From: Anaspis maculata
Lineage: Eukaryota; Arthropoda; Insecta; Coleoptera; Scraptiidae
NCBI GenBank assembly: GCA_949128115.1
Contig: OX421965.1
Span: forward strand, 46,677,257-46,741,256
DNA: 64,000 nucleotides
Direction: 5' to 3'
A program made the translations under genes and the position numbers. Under the pieces are notes generated by a model. It had not been told where the DNA came from. It was given only the letters and a program-made list of their open reading frames with translations, and did no database searches. Below, piece after piece: positions 1-13,563 of the stretch; within the stretch, counting starts at the first letter, position 1, and every line of letters begins with the position of its first letter.

Positions 1-194
1 GCTGAGATTAGTCAACGAAAAAATCCATAGGCGTCTCTTTCATCCATAGTCTTTTTCAAAGCGTGTCTTGATATTTGTGGGAATTTTTCAGTAATTGGCT
101 TTTTGGTCATTTGCTGCAGAATTTCTAGTTCAAAATCGGATTTTTTCAAAACATCCGTCCGGCTTCACCGGTAAAGAAGTAATCTTCAATTCGG
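1..194. repeat. Representative satellite monomer
   Basis: This first full monomer serves as a reference. Positions 17-63 (from CGAAAAAATCCATAGGCG into AAAGCGTGT) and 91-139 (AATTGGCTTTTTGG, CTGCAG, TTCTAGTTCAAAATCGG) are nearly invariant across the window. Positions 65-90 vary between forms such as CTTGATATTTGTGGG, CTTAATATTTGTGG, TATAGATATTCGTG and TTGATATTTATGAAA. Positions 140-150 are the most diagnostic, with forms TTTTTTCAAAA, ATTTTCCCAAA, ATTTTTCCAAA, ATTGTTCCAAA, ATTATTTAAA and ATTTTTGAAA. The composition is AT-rich with A and T runs. The length is close to one nucleosome repeat, which is common for satellites but proves nothing by itself. Confidence 0.9.
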
Positions 195-1164
195 GCTGAG
201 ATTTGTCAACGAAAAAATCCATAGGCGTCTCTTTCATCCATAGTCTTTTTCAAAGCGTGTCTTGATATTTGTGGGAATTTCTCAGTAATTGGCTTTTTGG
301 TCATTTGCTGCAGAATATCTAGTTCAAAATCGGAATTTTCCCAAACATCCGTCCGGCTTCACCGGTAAATAAGTAATCTTAAATTCGGGCTGAGATTAGT
401 CAACGAAAAAATCCATAGGCGTCTCTTTCATCCATAGTCTTTTTCAAAGCGTGTCTTAATATTTGTGGAAATTTCTCAGTAATTGGCTTTTTGGTCGTTT
501 GCTGCAGAATTTCTAGTTCAAAATCGGAATTTTCCCAAACATCCGTCCGGCTTCACCGGTAAAGAAGTAATCTTAAATTCGGGCTGAGATTAGTCAACGA
601 AAAAATCCATAGGCGTCTCTTTCATCCATAGTCTTTTTCAAAGCGTGTCTTGATATTTGTGGGAATTTTTCAGTAATTGGCTTTTTGGTCATTTGCTGCA
701 GAATTTCTAGTTCAAAATCGGATTTTTTCAAAACATCCGTCCGGCTTCACCGGTAAAGAAGTAACCTTCAATTCGGGCTGAGATTTGTCAACGAAAAAAT
801 CCATAGGCGTCTCTTTCATCCATAGTCTTTTTCAAAGCGTGTCTTGATATTTGTGATAATTTCTCAGTAATTGGCTTTTTGGTCATTTGCTGCAGAATAT
901 CTAGTTCAAAATCGGAATTTTCCCAAACATCCGTCCGGCTTCACCGGTAAAGAAGTAATCTTAAATTCGGGCTGAGATTAGTCAACGAAAAAATCCATAG
1001 GCGTCTCTTTCATCCATAGTCTTTTTCAAAGCGTGTCTTGATATTTGTGGGAATTTTTCAGTAATTGGCTTTTTGGTCATTTGCTGCAGAATTTCTAGTT
1101 CAAAATCGGATTTTTTCAAAACATTCGTCCGGCTTCACCGGTAAAGAAGTAATCTTCAATTCGG

Positions 1165-1357
1165 GCTGAGATTTGTCAACGAAAAAATCCATAGGCGTCT
1201 CTTTCATCCATAGTCTTTTTCAAAGCGTGTCTTGATATTTGTGAGAATTTCTCAGTAATTGGCTTTTTGGTCATTTGCTGCAGAATTTCTAGTTCAAAAT
1301 CGGAATTTTTCCAAACATCCGTCCGGCTTCACCGGTAAAGAAGTAACTTAAATTCGG
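1165..1357. repeat. Hybrid monomer (whole-monomer deletion junction)
   Basis: The front half (GATTTG entry, TTGATATTTGTGAGAATTTCTC) equals the monomer at 7946. The back half (ATTTTTCCAAA, then the one-base-short GTAACTTAAATT) equals the next monomer, at 8140. The neighbours on both sides match the neighbours of 7946 and 8140. This copy therefore lost one monomer length by exchange inside paired monomers. The same hybrid recurs at 23250, so the two regions share a common ancestor block. Confidence 0.75.
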
Positions 1358-4300
1358 GCTGAGATTAGTCAACGAAAAAATCCATAGGCGTCTCTTTCAT
1401 CCATAGGCTTTTTCAAAGCGTGTCTTGATATTTATGAGAATTTCTCAGTAATTGGCTTTTTGGTCATTTGCTGCAGAATTTCTAGTTCAAAATCGGAATT
1501 TTTCCAAACATCCGTCCGGCTTCACCGGTAAAGAAGTAATCTTAAATTCGGGCTGGGATTAGTCAATGAAAAAATCCATAGGCGTCTCTTTCATCCATAG
1601 TCTTTTTCAAAGCGTGTATAGATATTCGTGAGAATTTTTCAGTAGTTGGCTTTTTGGTCATTTGCTGCAGAATTTCTAGTTCAAAATCGGAATTATTTAA
1701 ACATCCGTCTGGCTTCACCGGTAAAGAAGTAATCTTGAATTCGGGCTGGGATTAGTCAATGAAAAAATCCATAGGCGTCTCTTTCATCCATAGTCTTTTT
1801 CAAAGCGTGTATAGATATTCGTGAGAATTTTTCAGTAGTTGGCTTTTTGGTCATTTGCTGCAGAATTTCTAGTTCAAATTCGGAATTTTTGAAACATCCG
1901 TCCGGCTTCACCGGTAAAGAAGTAATCTTAAATTCGGGCTGAGATTAGTCAACGAAAAAATCCATAGGCGTCTCTTTCATCCATAGGCTTTTTCAAAGCG
2001 TGTCTTGATATTTATGAAAATTTCTCAGTAATTGGCTTTTTGGTCATTTGCTGCAGAATTTCTAGTTCAAAATCGGAATTGTTCCAAACTTCCGTCCGGC
2101 TTCACCGGTAAAGAAGTAATCTTAAATTCGGGCTGAGATTAGTCAACGAAAAAATCCATAGGCGTCTCTTTCATCCATAGTCTTTTTCAAAGCGTGTCTT
2201 TATATTTGTGAGAATTTCTCAGTAATTGGCTTTTTGGTCATTTGCTGCAGAATTTCTAGTTCAAAATCGGAATTTTTCCAAACATCCGTCCGGCTTCACC
2301 GGTAAAGAAGTAATCTTAAATTCGGGCTGGGATTAGTCAATGAAAAAATCCATAGGCGTCTCTTTCATCCATAGTCTTTTTCAAAGCGTGTATAGATATT
2401 CGTGAGAATTTTTCAGTAATTGGCTTTTTGGTCATTTGCTGCAGAATTTCTAGTTCAAAATCGGAATTATTTAAACATCCGTCTGGCTTCACCGGTAAAG
2501 AAGTAATCTTGAATTCGGGCTGGGATTAGTCAATGAAAAAATCCATAGGCGTCTCTTTCATCCATAGTCTTTTTCAAAGCGTGTATTGATATTCGTGAGA
2601 ATTTCTCAGTAATTGGCTTTTTGGTCATTTGCTGCAGAATTTCTAGTTCAAATTCGGAATTTTTGAAACATCCGTCCGGCTTCACCGGTAAAGAAGTAAT
2701 CTTAAATTCGGGCTGAGATTAGTCAACGAAAAAATCCATAGGCGTCTCTTTCATCCATAGGCTTTTTCAAAGCGTGTCTTGATATTTATGAAAATTTCTC
2801 AGTAATTGGCTTTTTGGTCATTTGCTGCAGAATTTCTAGTTCAAATTCGGAATTTTTGAAACATCCGTCCGGCTTCACCGGTAAAGAAGTAATCTTAAAT
2901 TCGGGCTGAGATTAGTCAACGAAAAAATCCATAGGCGTCTCTTTCATCCATAGGCTTTTTCAAAGCGTGTCTTGATATTTATGAAAATTTCTCAGTAATT
3001 GGCTTTTTGGTCATTTGCTGCAGAATTTCTAGTTCAAAATCGGAATTTTTGAAACATCCGTCCGGCTTCACCGGTAAAAAAGTAATCTTAAATTCGGGCT
3101 GAGATTAGTCAACGAAAAAATCCATAGGCGTCTCTTTCAATCATAGTCTTTTGAAAAGCGTGTCTTGATATTTGTGAGAATTTCTCAGTAATTGGCTTTT
3201 TGGTCATTTGCTGCAGAATTTCTAGTTCAAAATCGGAATTTTTCCAAACATCCGTCCGGCTTCACCGGTAAAGAAGTAACTTAAATTCGGGCTGAGATTA
3301 GTCAACGAAAAAATCCATAGGCGTCTCTTTCGATCATAGTCTTTTTAAAAGCGTGTCATAATATTTGTGAGAATTTCTCAGTAATTGGCTTTTTGGTCAT
3401 TTGCTGCAGAATTTCTAGTTCAAACTCGGAATTTTTCCAAACATCCGTCCGGCTTCACCGGTAAAGAAGTAATCTTAAATTCGGGCTGAGATTTGTCAAC
3501 GAGAGAATCCATAGGCGTCTCTTTCATCCATAGTCTTTTTCAAAGCGTGTCTTGATATTTGTGAGAATTTCTCATTAATTGGCTTTTTGGTCATTTGCTG
3601 CAGAATTTCTAGTTCAAAATCGGAATTGTTCCAAACATCCGTCCGGCTTCACCGGTAAAGAAGTAATCTTAAATTCGGGCTGAGATTAGTCAACGAAAAA
3701 ATCCATAGGCGTCTCTTTCAATCATAGTCTTTATAAAAGCGTGTCTTAATATTTGTGGAAATTTCTCAGTAATTGGCTTTTTGGTCGTTTGCTGCAGAAT
3801 TTCTAGTTCAAAATCGGAATTTTTCCAAACATCCGTCCGGCTTCACCGGTAAAGAAGTAACTTAAATTCGGGCTGAGATTAGTCAACGAAAAAATCCATA
3901 GGCGTCTCTTTCGATCATAGTCTTTTTAAAAGCGTGTCATAATATTTGTGAGAATTTCTCAGTAATTGGCTTTTTGGTCATTTGCTGCAGAATTTCTAGT
4001 TCAAACTCGGAATTTTTCCAAACATCCGTCCGGCTTCACCGGTAAAGAAGTAATCTTAAATTCGGGCTGAGATTTGTCAACGAGAGAATCCATAGGCGTC
4101 TCTTTCATCCATAGTCTTTTTCAAAGCGTGTCTTGATATTTGTGAGAATTTCTCATTAATTGGCTTTTTGGTCATTTGCTGCAGAATTTCTAGTTCAAAA
4201 TCGGAATTGTTCCAAACATCCGTCCGGCTTCACCGGTAAAGAAGTAATCTTAAATTCGGGCTGAGATTAGTCAACGAAAAAATCCATAGGCGTCTCTTTC

Positions 4301-5229
4301 ATCCATAGTCTTTTTCAAAGCGTGTCTTGATATTTGTGGGAATTTTTCAGTAATTGGCTTTTTGGTCATTTGCTGCAGAATTTCTAGTTCAAAATCGGAA
4401 TTTTCCCAAACATCCGTCCGGCTTCACCGGTAAATAAGTAATCTTAAATTCGGGCTGAGATTAGTCAACGAAAAAATCCATAGGCGTCTCTTTCATCCAT
4501 AGTCTTTTTCAAAGCGTGTCTTAATATTTGTGGAAATTTCTCAGTAATTGGCTTTTTGGTCGTTTGCTGCAGAATTTCTAGTTCAAAATCGGAATTTTCC
4601 CAAACATCCGTCCGGCTTCACCGGTAAAGAAGTAATCTTAAATTCGGGCTGAGATTAGTCAACGAAAAAATCCATAGGCGTCTCTTTCATCCATAGTCTT
4701 TTTCAAAGCGTGTCTTGATATTTGTGGGAATTTTTCAGTAATTGGCTTTTTGGTCATTTGCTGCAGAATTTCTAGTTCAAAATCGGATTTTTTCAAAACA
4801 TCCGTCCGGCTTCACCGGTGAAGAAGTAATCTTCAATTCGGGCTGAGATTTGTCAACGAAAAAATCCATAGGCGTCTCTTTCATCCATAGTCTTTTTCAA
4901 AGCGTGTCTTGATATTTGTGGGAATTTCTCAGTAATTGGCTTTTTGGTCATTTGCTGCAAAATATCTAGTTCAAAATCGGAATTTTCCCAAACATCCGTC
5001 CGGCTTCACCGGTAAAGAAGTAATCTTAAATTCGGGCTGAGATTAGTCAACGAAAAAATCCATAGGCGTCTCTTTCATCCATAGTCTTTTCCAAAGCGTG
5101 TCTTAATATTTGTGGAAATTTCTCAGTAATTGGCTTTTTGGTCATTTGCTGCAGAATATCTAGTTCAAAATCGGAATTTTCCCAAACATCCGTCCGGCTT
5201 CACCGGTAAAGAAGTAATCTTAAATTCGG

Positions 5230-7751
5230 GCTGAGATTAGTCAACGAAAAAATACATAGGCGTCTCTTTCATCCATAGTCTTTTTCAAAGCGTGTCTTGA
5301 TATTTGTGGGAATTTTTCAGTAATTGGCTTTTTGGTCATTTGCTGCAGAATTTCTAGTTCAAAATCGGATTTTTTCAAAACATCCGTCCGGCTTCACCGG
5401 TAAAGAAGTAATCTTCAATTCGGGCTGAGATTTGTCAACGAAAAAATCCATAGGCGTCTCTTTCATCCATAGTCTTTTTCAAAGCGTGTCTTGATATTTG
5501 TGGGAATTTCTCAGTAATTGGCTTTTTGGTCATTTGCTGCAGAATATCTAGTTCAAAATCGGAATTTTCCCAAACATCCGTCCGGCTTCACCGGTAAATA
5601 AGTAATCTTAAATTCGGGCTGAGATTAGTCAACGAAAAAATCCATAGGCGTCTCTTTCATCCATAGTCTTTTTCAAAGCGTGTCTTAATATTTGTGGAAA
5701 TTTCTCAGTAATTGGCTTTTTGGTCGTTTGCTGCAGAATTTCTAGTTCAAAATCGGAATTTTCCCAAACATCCGTCCGGCTTCACCGGTAAAGAAGTAAT
5801 CTTAAATTCGGGCTGAGATTAGTCAACGAAAAAATCCATAGGCGTCTCTTTCATCCATAGTCTTTTTCAAAGCGTGTCTTGATATTTGTGGGAATTTTTC
5901 AGTAATTGGCTTTTTGGTCATTTGCTGCAGAATTTCTAGTTCAAAATCGGATTTTTTCAAAACATCCGTCCGGCTTCACCGGTAAAGAAGTAACCTTCAA
6001 TTCGGGCTGAGATTTGTCAACGAAAAAATCCATAGGCGTCTCTTTCATCCATAGTCTTTTTCAAAGCGTGTCTTGATATTTGTGATAATTTCTCAGTAAT
6101 TGGCTTTTTGGTCATTTGCTGCAGAATATCTAGTTCAAAATCGGAATTTTCCCAAACATCCGTCCGGCTTCACCGGTAAAGAAGTAATCTTAAATTCGGG
6201 CTGAGATTAGTCAACGAAAAAATCCATAGGCGTCTCTTTCATCCATAGTCTTTTTCAAAGCGTGTCTTGATATTTGTGGGAATTTTTCAGTAATTGGCTT
6301 TTTGGTCATTTGCTGCAGAATTTCTAGTTCAAAATCGGATTTTTTCAAAACATCCGTCCGGCTTCACCGGTAAAGAAGTAACCTTCAATTCGGGCTGAGA
6401 TTTGTCAACGAAAAAATCCATAGGCGTCTCTTTCATCCATAGTCTTTTTCAAAGCGTGTCTTGATATTTGTGATAATTTCTCAGTAATTGGCTTTTTGGT
6501 CATTTGCTGCAGAATATCTAGTTCAAAATCGGAATTTTCCCAAACATCCGTCCGGCTTCACCGGTAAAGAAGTAATCTTAAATTCGGGCTGAGATTAGTC
6601 AACGAAAAAATCCATAGGCGTCTCTTTCATCCATAGTCTTTTTCAAAGCGTGTCTTGATATTTGTGGGAATTTCTCAGTAATTGGCTTTTTGGTCATTTG
6701 CTGCAGAATTTCTAGTTCAAAATCGGAATTGTTCCAAACATCCGTCCGGCTTCACCGGTAAAGAAGTAATCTTAAATTCGGGCTGAGATTAGTCAACGAA
6801 AAAATACATAGGCGTCTCTTTCATCCATAGTCTTTTTCAAAGCGTGTCTTGATATTTGTGGGAATTTTTCAGTAATTGGCTTTTTGGTCATTTGCTGCAG
6901 AATTTCTAGTTCAAAATCGGATTTTTTCAAAACATCCGTCCGGCTTCACCGGTAAAGAAGTAATCTTCAATTCGGGCTGAGATTTGTCAACGAAAAAATC
7001 CATAGGCGTCTCTTTCATCCATAGTCTTTTTCAAAGCGTGTCTTGATATTTGTGGGAATTTCTCAGTAATTGGCTTTTTGGTCATTTGCTGCAGAATATC
7101 TAGTTCAAAATCGGAATTTTCCCAAACATCCGTCCGGCTTCACCGGTAAATAAGTAATCTTAAATTCGGGCTGAGATTAGTCAACGAAAAAATCCATAGG
7201 CGTCTCTTTCATCCATAGTCTTTTTCAAAGCGTGTCTTAATATTTGTGGAAATTTCTCAGTAATTGGCTTTTTGGTCGTTTGCTGCAGAATTTCTAGTTC
7301 AAAATCGGAATTTTCCCAAACATCCGTCCGGCTTCACCGGTAAAGAAGTAATCTTAAATTCGGGCTGAGATTAGTCAACGAAAAAATCCATAGGCGTCTC
7401 TTTCATCCATAGTCTTTTTCAAAGCGTGTCTCGATATTTGTGGGAATTTTTCAGTAATTGGCTTTTTGGTCATTTGCTGCAGAATTTCTAGTTCAAAATC
7501 GGATTTTTTCAAAACATCCGTCCGGCTTCACCGGTAAAGAAGTAACCTTCAATTCGGGCTGAGATTTGTCAACGAAAAAATCCATAGGCGTCTCTTTCAT
7601 CCATAGTCTTTTTCAAAGCGTGTCTTGATATTTGTGATAATTTCTCAGTAATTGGCTTTTTGGTCATTTGCTGCAGAATATCTAGTTCAAAATCGGAATT
7701 TTCCCAAACATCCGTCCGGCTTCACCGGTAAAGAAGTAATCTTAAATTCGG
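5230..7751. repeat. Local 8-monomer (1552-bp) tandem duplication
   Basis: The ordered types beginning at 5230 (rare AATACATAGG entry, then the TAAATAAG type, the GTCGTTTGC type, the GTAACC type and the GTGATAATTTC type) begin again at 6782, exactly 1552 bp or 8 x 194 bp later. Inside the first copy, the pair of GTAACC and GTGATAATTTC monomers at 5812-6199 is itself repeated at 6200-6587. This is a nested two-monomer duplication. Confidence 0.75.
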
Positions 7752-10700
7752 GCTGAGATTAGTCAACGAAAAAATCCATAGGCGTCTCTTTCATCCATAG
7801 TCTTTTTCAAAGCGTGTCTTGATATTTGTGGGAATTTTTCAGTAATTGGCTTTTTGGTCATTTGCTGCAGAATTTCTAGTTCAAAATCGGATTTTTTCAA
7901 AACATTCGTCCGGCTTCACCGGTAAAGAAGTAATCTTCAATTCGGGCTGAGATTTGTCAACGAAAAAATCCATAGGCGTCTCTTTCATCCATAGTCTTTT
8001 TCAAAGCGTGTCTTGATATTTGTGAGAATTTCTCAGTAATTGGCTTTTTGGTCATTTGCTGCAGAATTTCTAGTTCAAAATCGGAATTTTTCAAAACATC
8101 CGTCCGGCTTCACCGGTAAAGAAGTAATCCTAAATTCGGGCTGAGATTAGTCAACGAAAAAATCCATAGGCGTCTCTTTCGATCATAGTCTTTTTCAAAG
8201 CGTGTCTTAATATTTGTGAGAATTTTTCAGTAATTGGCTTTTTGGTCATTTGCTGCAGAATTTCTAGTTCAAAATCGGAATTTTTCCAAACATCCGTCCG
8301 GCTTCACCGGTAAAGAAGTAACTTAAATTCGGGCTGAGATTAGTCAACGAAAAAATCCATAGGCGTCTCTTTCATCCATAGGCTTTTTCAAAGCGTGTCT
8401 TGATATTTATGAGAATTTCTCAGTAATTGGCTTTTTGGTCATTTGCTGCAGAATTTCTAGTTCAAAATCGGAATTTTTCCAAACATCCGTCCGGCTTCAC
8501 CGGTAAAGAAGTAATCTTAAATTCGGGCTGGGATTAGTCAATGAAAAAATCCATAGGCGTCTCTTTCATCCATAGTCTTTTTCAAAGCGTGTATAGATAT
8601 TCGTGAGAATTTTTCAGTAGTTGGCTTTTTGGTCAGTTGCTGCAGAATTTCTAGTTCAAAATCGGAATTATTTAAACATCCGTCTGGCTTCACCGGTAAA
8701 GAAGTAATCTTGAATTCGGGCTGGGATTAGTCAATGAAAAAATCCATAGGCGTCTCTTTCATCCATAGTCTTTTTCAAAGCGTGTCTTTATATTTGTGAG
8801 AATTTCTCAGTAATTGGCTTTTTGGTCATTTGCTGCAGAATTTCTAGTTCAAAATCGGAATTTTTCCAAACATCCGTCCGGCTTCACCGGTAAAGAAGTA
8901 ATCTTAAATTCGGGCTGGGATTAGTCAATGAAAAAATCCATAGGCGTCTCTTTCATCCATAGTCTTTTTCAAAGCGTGTATAGATATTCGTGAGAATTTT
9001 TCAGTAATTGGCTTTTTGGTCATTTGCTGCAGAATTTCTAGTTCAAAATCGGAATTATTTAAACATCCGTCTGGCTTCACCGGTAAAGAAGTAATCTTGA
9101 ATTCGGGCTGGGATTAGTCAATGAAAAAATCCATAGGCGTCTCTTTCATCCATAGTCTTTTTCAAAGCGTGTATTGATATTCGTGAGAATTTCTCAGTAA
9201 TTGGCTTTTTGGTCATTTGCTGCAGAATTTCTAGTTCAAAATCGGAATTATTTAAACATCCGTCTGGCTTCACCGGTAAAGAAGTAATCTTGAATTCGGG
9301 CTGGGATTAGTCAATGAAAAAATCCATAGGCGTCTCTTTCATCCATAGTCTTTTTCAAAGCGTGTATTGATATTCGTGAGAATTTCTCAGTAATTGGCTT
9401 TTTGGTCATTTGCTGCAGAATTTCTAGTTCAAATTCGGAATTTTTGAAACATCCGTCCGGCTTCACCGGTAAAGAAGTAATCTTAAATTCGGGCTGAGAT
9501 TAGTCAACGAAAAAATCCATAGGCGTCTCTTTCATCCATAGCCTTTTTCAAAGCGTGTCTTGATATTTATGAAAATTTCTCAGTAATTGGCTTTTTGGTC
9601 ATTTGCTGCAGAATTTCTAGTTCAAAATCGGAATTTTTGAAACATCCGTCCGGCTTCACCGGTAAAGAAGTAATCTTAAATTTGGGCTGAGATTAGTCAA
9701 CGAAAAAATCCATAGGCGTCTCTTTCAATCATAGCCTTCTGAAAAGCGTGTCTTGATATTTGTGAGAATTTCTCAGTAATTGGCTTTTTGGTCATTTGCT
9801 GCAGAATTTCTAGTTCAAAATCGGAATTTTTCCAAACATCCGTCCGGCTTCACCGGTAAAGAAGTAACTTAAATTCGGGCTGAGATTAGTCAACGAAAAA
9901 ATCCATAGGCGTCTCTTTCGATCATAGTCTTTTTAAAAGCGTGTCTTAATATTTGTGAGAATTTCTCAGTAATTGGCTTTTTGGTCATTTGCTGCAGAAT
10001 TTCTAGTTCAAACTCGGAATTTTTCCAAACATCCGTCCGGCTTCACCGGTAAAGAAGTAATCTTAAATTCGGGCTGAGATTTGTCAACGAGAGAATCCAT
10101 AGGCGTCTCTTTCATCCATAGTCTTTTTCAAAGCGTGTCTTGATATTTGTGAGAATTTCTCATTAATTGGCTTTTTGGTCATTTGCTGCAGAATTTCTAG
10201 TTCAAAATCGGAATTGTTCCAAACATCCGTCCGGCTTCACCGGTAAAGAAGTAATCTTAAATTCGGGCTGAGATTAGTCAACGAAAAAATCCATAGGCGT
10301 CTCTTTCAATCATAGTCTTTTTAAAAGCGTGTCTTAATATTTGTGGAAATTTCTCAGTAATTGGCTTTTTGGTCGTTTGCTGCAGAATTTCTAGTTCAAA
10401 ATCGGAATTTTCCCAAACATCCGTCCGGCTTCACCGGTGAAGAAGTAATCTTAAATTCGGGCTGAGATTAGTCAACGAAAAAATCCATAGGCGTCTCTTT
10501 CATCCATAGTCTTTTTCAAAGCGTGTCTTGATATTTGTGGGAATTTTTCAGTAATTGGCTTTTTGGTCATTTGCTGCAGAATTTCTAGTTCAAAATCGGA
10601 TTTTTTCAAAACATCCGTCCGGCTTCACCGGTAAAGAAGTAATCTTAAGTTCGGGCTGAGATTAGTCAACGAAAAAATCCATAGGCGTCTCTTTCATCCA

Positions 10701-13563
10701 TAGGCTTTTTCAAAGCGTGTCTTGATATTTATGAAAATTTCTCAGTAATTGGCTTTTTGGTCATTTGCTGCAGAATTTCTAGTTCAAAATCGGAATTGTT
10801 CCAAACTTCCGTCCGGCTTCACCGGTAAAGAAGTAATCTTAAATTCGGGCTGAGATTAGTCAACGAAAAAATCCATAGGCGTCTCTTTCATCCATAGGCT
10901 TTTTCAAAGCGTGTCTTGATATTTATGAAAATTTCTCAGTAATTGGCTTTTTGGTCATTTGCTGCAGAATTTCTAGTTCAAAATCGGAATTTTTGAAACA
11001 TCCGTCCGGCTTCACCGGTAAAAAAGTAATCTTAAATTCGGGCTGAGATTAGTCAACGAAAAAATCCATAGGCGTCTCTTTCAATCATAGTCTTTTGAAA
11101 AGCGTGTCTTGATATTTGTGAGAATTTCTCAGTAATTGGCTTTTTGGTCATTTGCTGCAGAATTTCTAGTTCAAAATCGGAATTTTTCCAAACATCCGTC
11201 CGGCTTCACCGGTAAAGAAGTAATCTTAAATTCGGGCTGAGATTTGTCAACGAGAGAATCCATAGGCGTCTCTTTCATCCATAGTCTTTTTCAAAGCGTG
11301 TCTTGATATTTGTGAGAATTTCTCATTAATTGGCTTTTTGGTCATTTGCTGCAGAATTTCTAGTTCAAAATCGGAATTGTTCCAAACATCCGTCCGGCTT
11401 CACCGGTAAAGAAGTAATCTTAAATTCGGGCTGAGATTAGTCAACGAAAAAATCCATAGGCGTCTCTTTCAATCATAGTCTTTATAAAAGCGTGTCTTAA
11501 TATTTGTGGAAATTTCTCAGTAATTGGCTTTTTGGTCGTTTGCTGCAGAATTTCTAGTTCAAAATCGGAATTTTCCCAAACATCCGTCCGGCTTCACCGG
11601 TAAATAAGTAATCTTAAATTCGGGCTGAGATTAGTCAACGAAAAAATCCATAGGCGTCTCTTTCATCCATAGTCTTTTTCAAAGCGTGTCTTAATATTTG
11701 TGGAAATTTCTCAGTAATTGGCTTTTTGGTCGTTTGCTGCAGAATTTCTAGTTCAAAATCGGAATTTTCCCAAACATCCGTCCGGCTTCACCGGTAAAGA
11801 AGTAATCTTAAATTCGGGCTGAGATTAGTCAACGAAAAAATCCATAGGCGTCTCTTTCATCCATAGTCTTTTTCAAAGCGTGTCTTGATATTTGTGGGAA
11901 TTTTTCAGTAATTGGCTTTTTGGTCATTTGCTGCAGAATTTCTAGTTCAAAATCGGATTTTTTCAAAACATCCGTCCGGCTTCACCGGTGAAGAAGTAAT
12001 CTTCAATTCGGGCTGAGATTTGTCAACGAAAAAATCCATAGGCGTCTCTTTCATCCATAGTCTTTTTCAAAGCGTGTCTTGATATTTGTGGGAATTTCTC
12101 AGTAATTGGCTTTTTGGTCATTTGCTGCAAAATATCTAGTTCAAAATCGGAATTTTCCCAAACATCCGTCCGGCTTCACCGGTAAAGAAGTAATCTTAAA
12201 TTCGGGCTGAGATTAGTCAACGAAAAAATCCATAGGCGTCTCTTTCATCCATAGTCTTTTCCAAAGCGTGTCTTAATATTTGTGGAAATTTCTCAGTAAT
12301 TGGCTTTTTGGTCATTTGCTGCAGAATATCTAGTTCAAAATCGGAATTTTTCCAAACATCCGTCCGGCTTCACCGGTAAAGAAGTAATCTTAAATTCGGG
12401 CTGAGATTAGTCAACGAAAAAATACATAGGCGTCTCTTTCATCCATAGTCTTTTTCAAAGCGTGTCTTGATATTTGTGGGAATTTTTCAGTAATTGGCTT
12501 TTTGGTCATTTGCTGCAGAATTTCTAGTTCAAAATCGGATTTTTTCAAAACATCCGTCCGGCTTCACCGGTAAAGAAGTAATCTTCAATTCGGGCTGAGA
12601 TTTGTCAACGAAAAAATCCATAGGCGTCTCTTTCATCCATAGTCTTTTTCAAAGCGTGTCTTGATATTTGTGAGAATTTCTCATTAATTGGCTTTTTGGT
12701 CATTTGCTGCAGAATTTCTAGTTCAAAATCGGAATTGTTCCAAACATCCGTCCGGCTTCACCGGTAAAGAAGTAATCTTAAATTCGGGCTGAGATTAGTC
12801 AACGAAAAAATCCATAGGCGTCTCTTTCAATCATAGTCTTTATAAAAGCGTGTCTTAATATTTGTGGAAATTTCTCAGTAATTGGCTTTTTGGTCGTTTG
12901 CTGCAGAATTTCTAGTTCAAAATCGGAATTTTCCCAAACATCCGTCCGGCTTCACCGGTAAATAAGTAATCTTAAATTCGGGCTGAGATTAGTCAACGAA
13001 AAAATCCATAGGCGTCTCTTTCATCCATAGTCTTTTTCAAAGCGTGTCTTAATATTTGTGGAAATTTCTCAGTAATTGGCTTTTTGGTCGTTTGCTGCAG
13101 AATTTCTAGTTCAAAATCGGAATTTTCCCAAACATCCGTCCGGCTTCACCGGTAAAGAAGTAATCTTAAATTCGGGCTGAGATTAGTCAACGAAAAAATC
13201 CATAGGCGTCTCTTTCATCCATAGTCTTTTTCAAAGCGTGTCTTGATATTTGTGGGAATTTTTCAGTAATTGGCTTTTTGGTCATTTGCTGCAGAATTTC
13301 TAGTTCAAAATCGGATTTTTTCAAAACATCCGTCCGGCTTCACCGGTAAAGAAGTAACCTTCAATTCGGGCTGAGATTTGTCAACGAAAAAATCCATAGG
13401 CGTCTCTTTCATCCATAGTCTTTTTCAAAGCGTGTCTTGATATTTGTGATAATTTCTCAGTAATTGGCTTTTTGGTCATTTGCTGCAGAATATCTAGTTC
13501 AAAATCGGAATTTTCCCAAACATCCGTCCGGCTTCACCGGTAAAGAAGTAATCTTAAATTCGG
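7752..13563. repeat. 30-monomer higher-order repeat unit (5812 bp)
   Basis: Rare variants recur at a constant offset. CATTCGTCC lies at 7903 and 13715, GGTCAGTTGC at 8631 and 14443 (both 5812), ATAGCCTTCTG at 9731 and 15544, the CCGGTGAAG form at 10436 and 16249, and the CTTAAGTT form near 10641 and 16454 (all 5813). Collinearity with the following block holds to about 10850 and 16660, then the orders part. Between roughly 8718 and 9690 and between 14531 and 15500 the two copies have the same number of monomers but partly different types, so they have been rearranged since duplication. Confidence 0.75.

Noticed and set aside
1..194. Protein-like minus-strand stretch of about 50 codons in each monomer, hinting at an exon origin
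   Set aside because: Variants between monomers change amino acids freely (for example CATCC to CAATC or CGATC) and some introduce stops, so there is no sign of coding constraint. An open stretch of this length is not rare when six frames are searched in a sequence copied hundreds of times. A remote origin from an exon is not excluded but unsupported.
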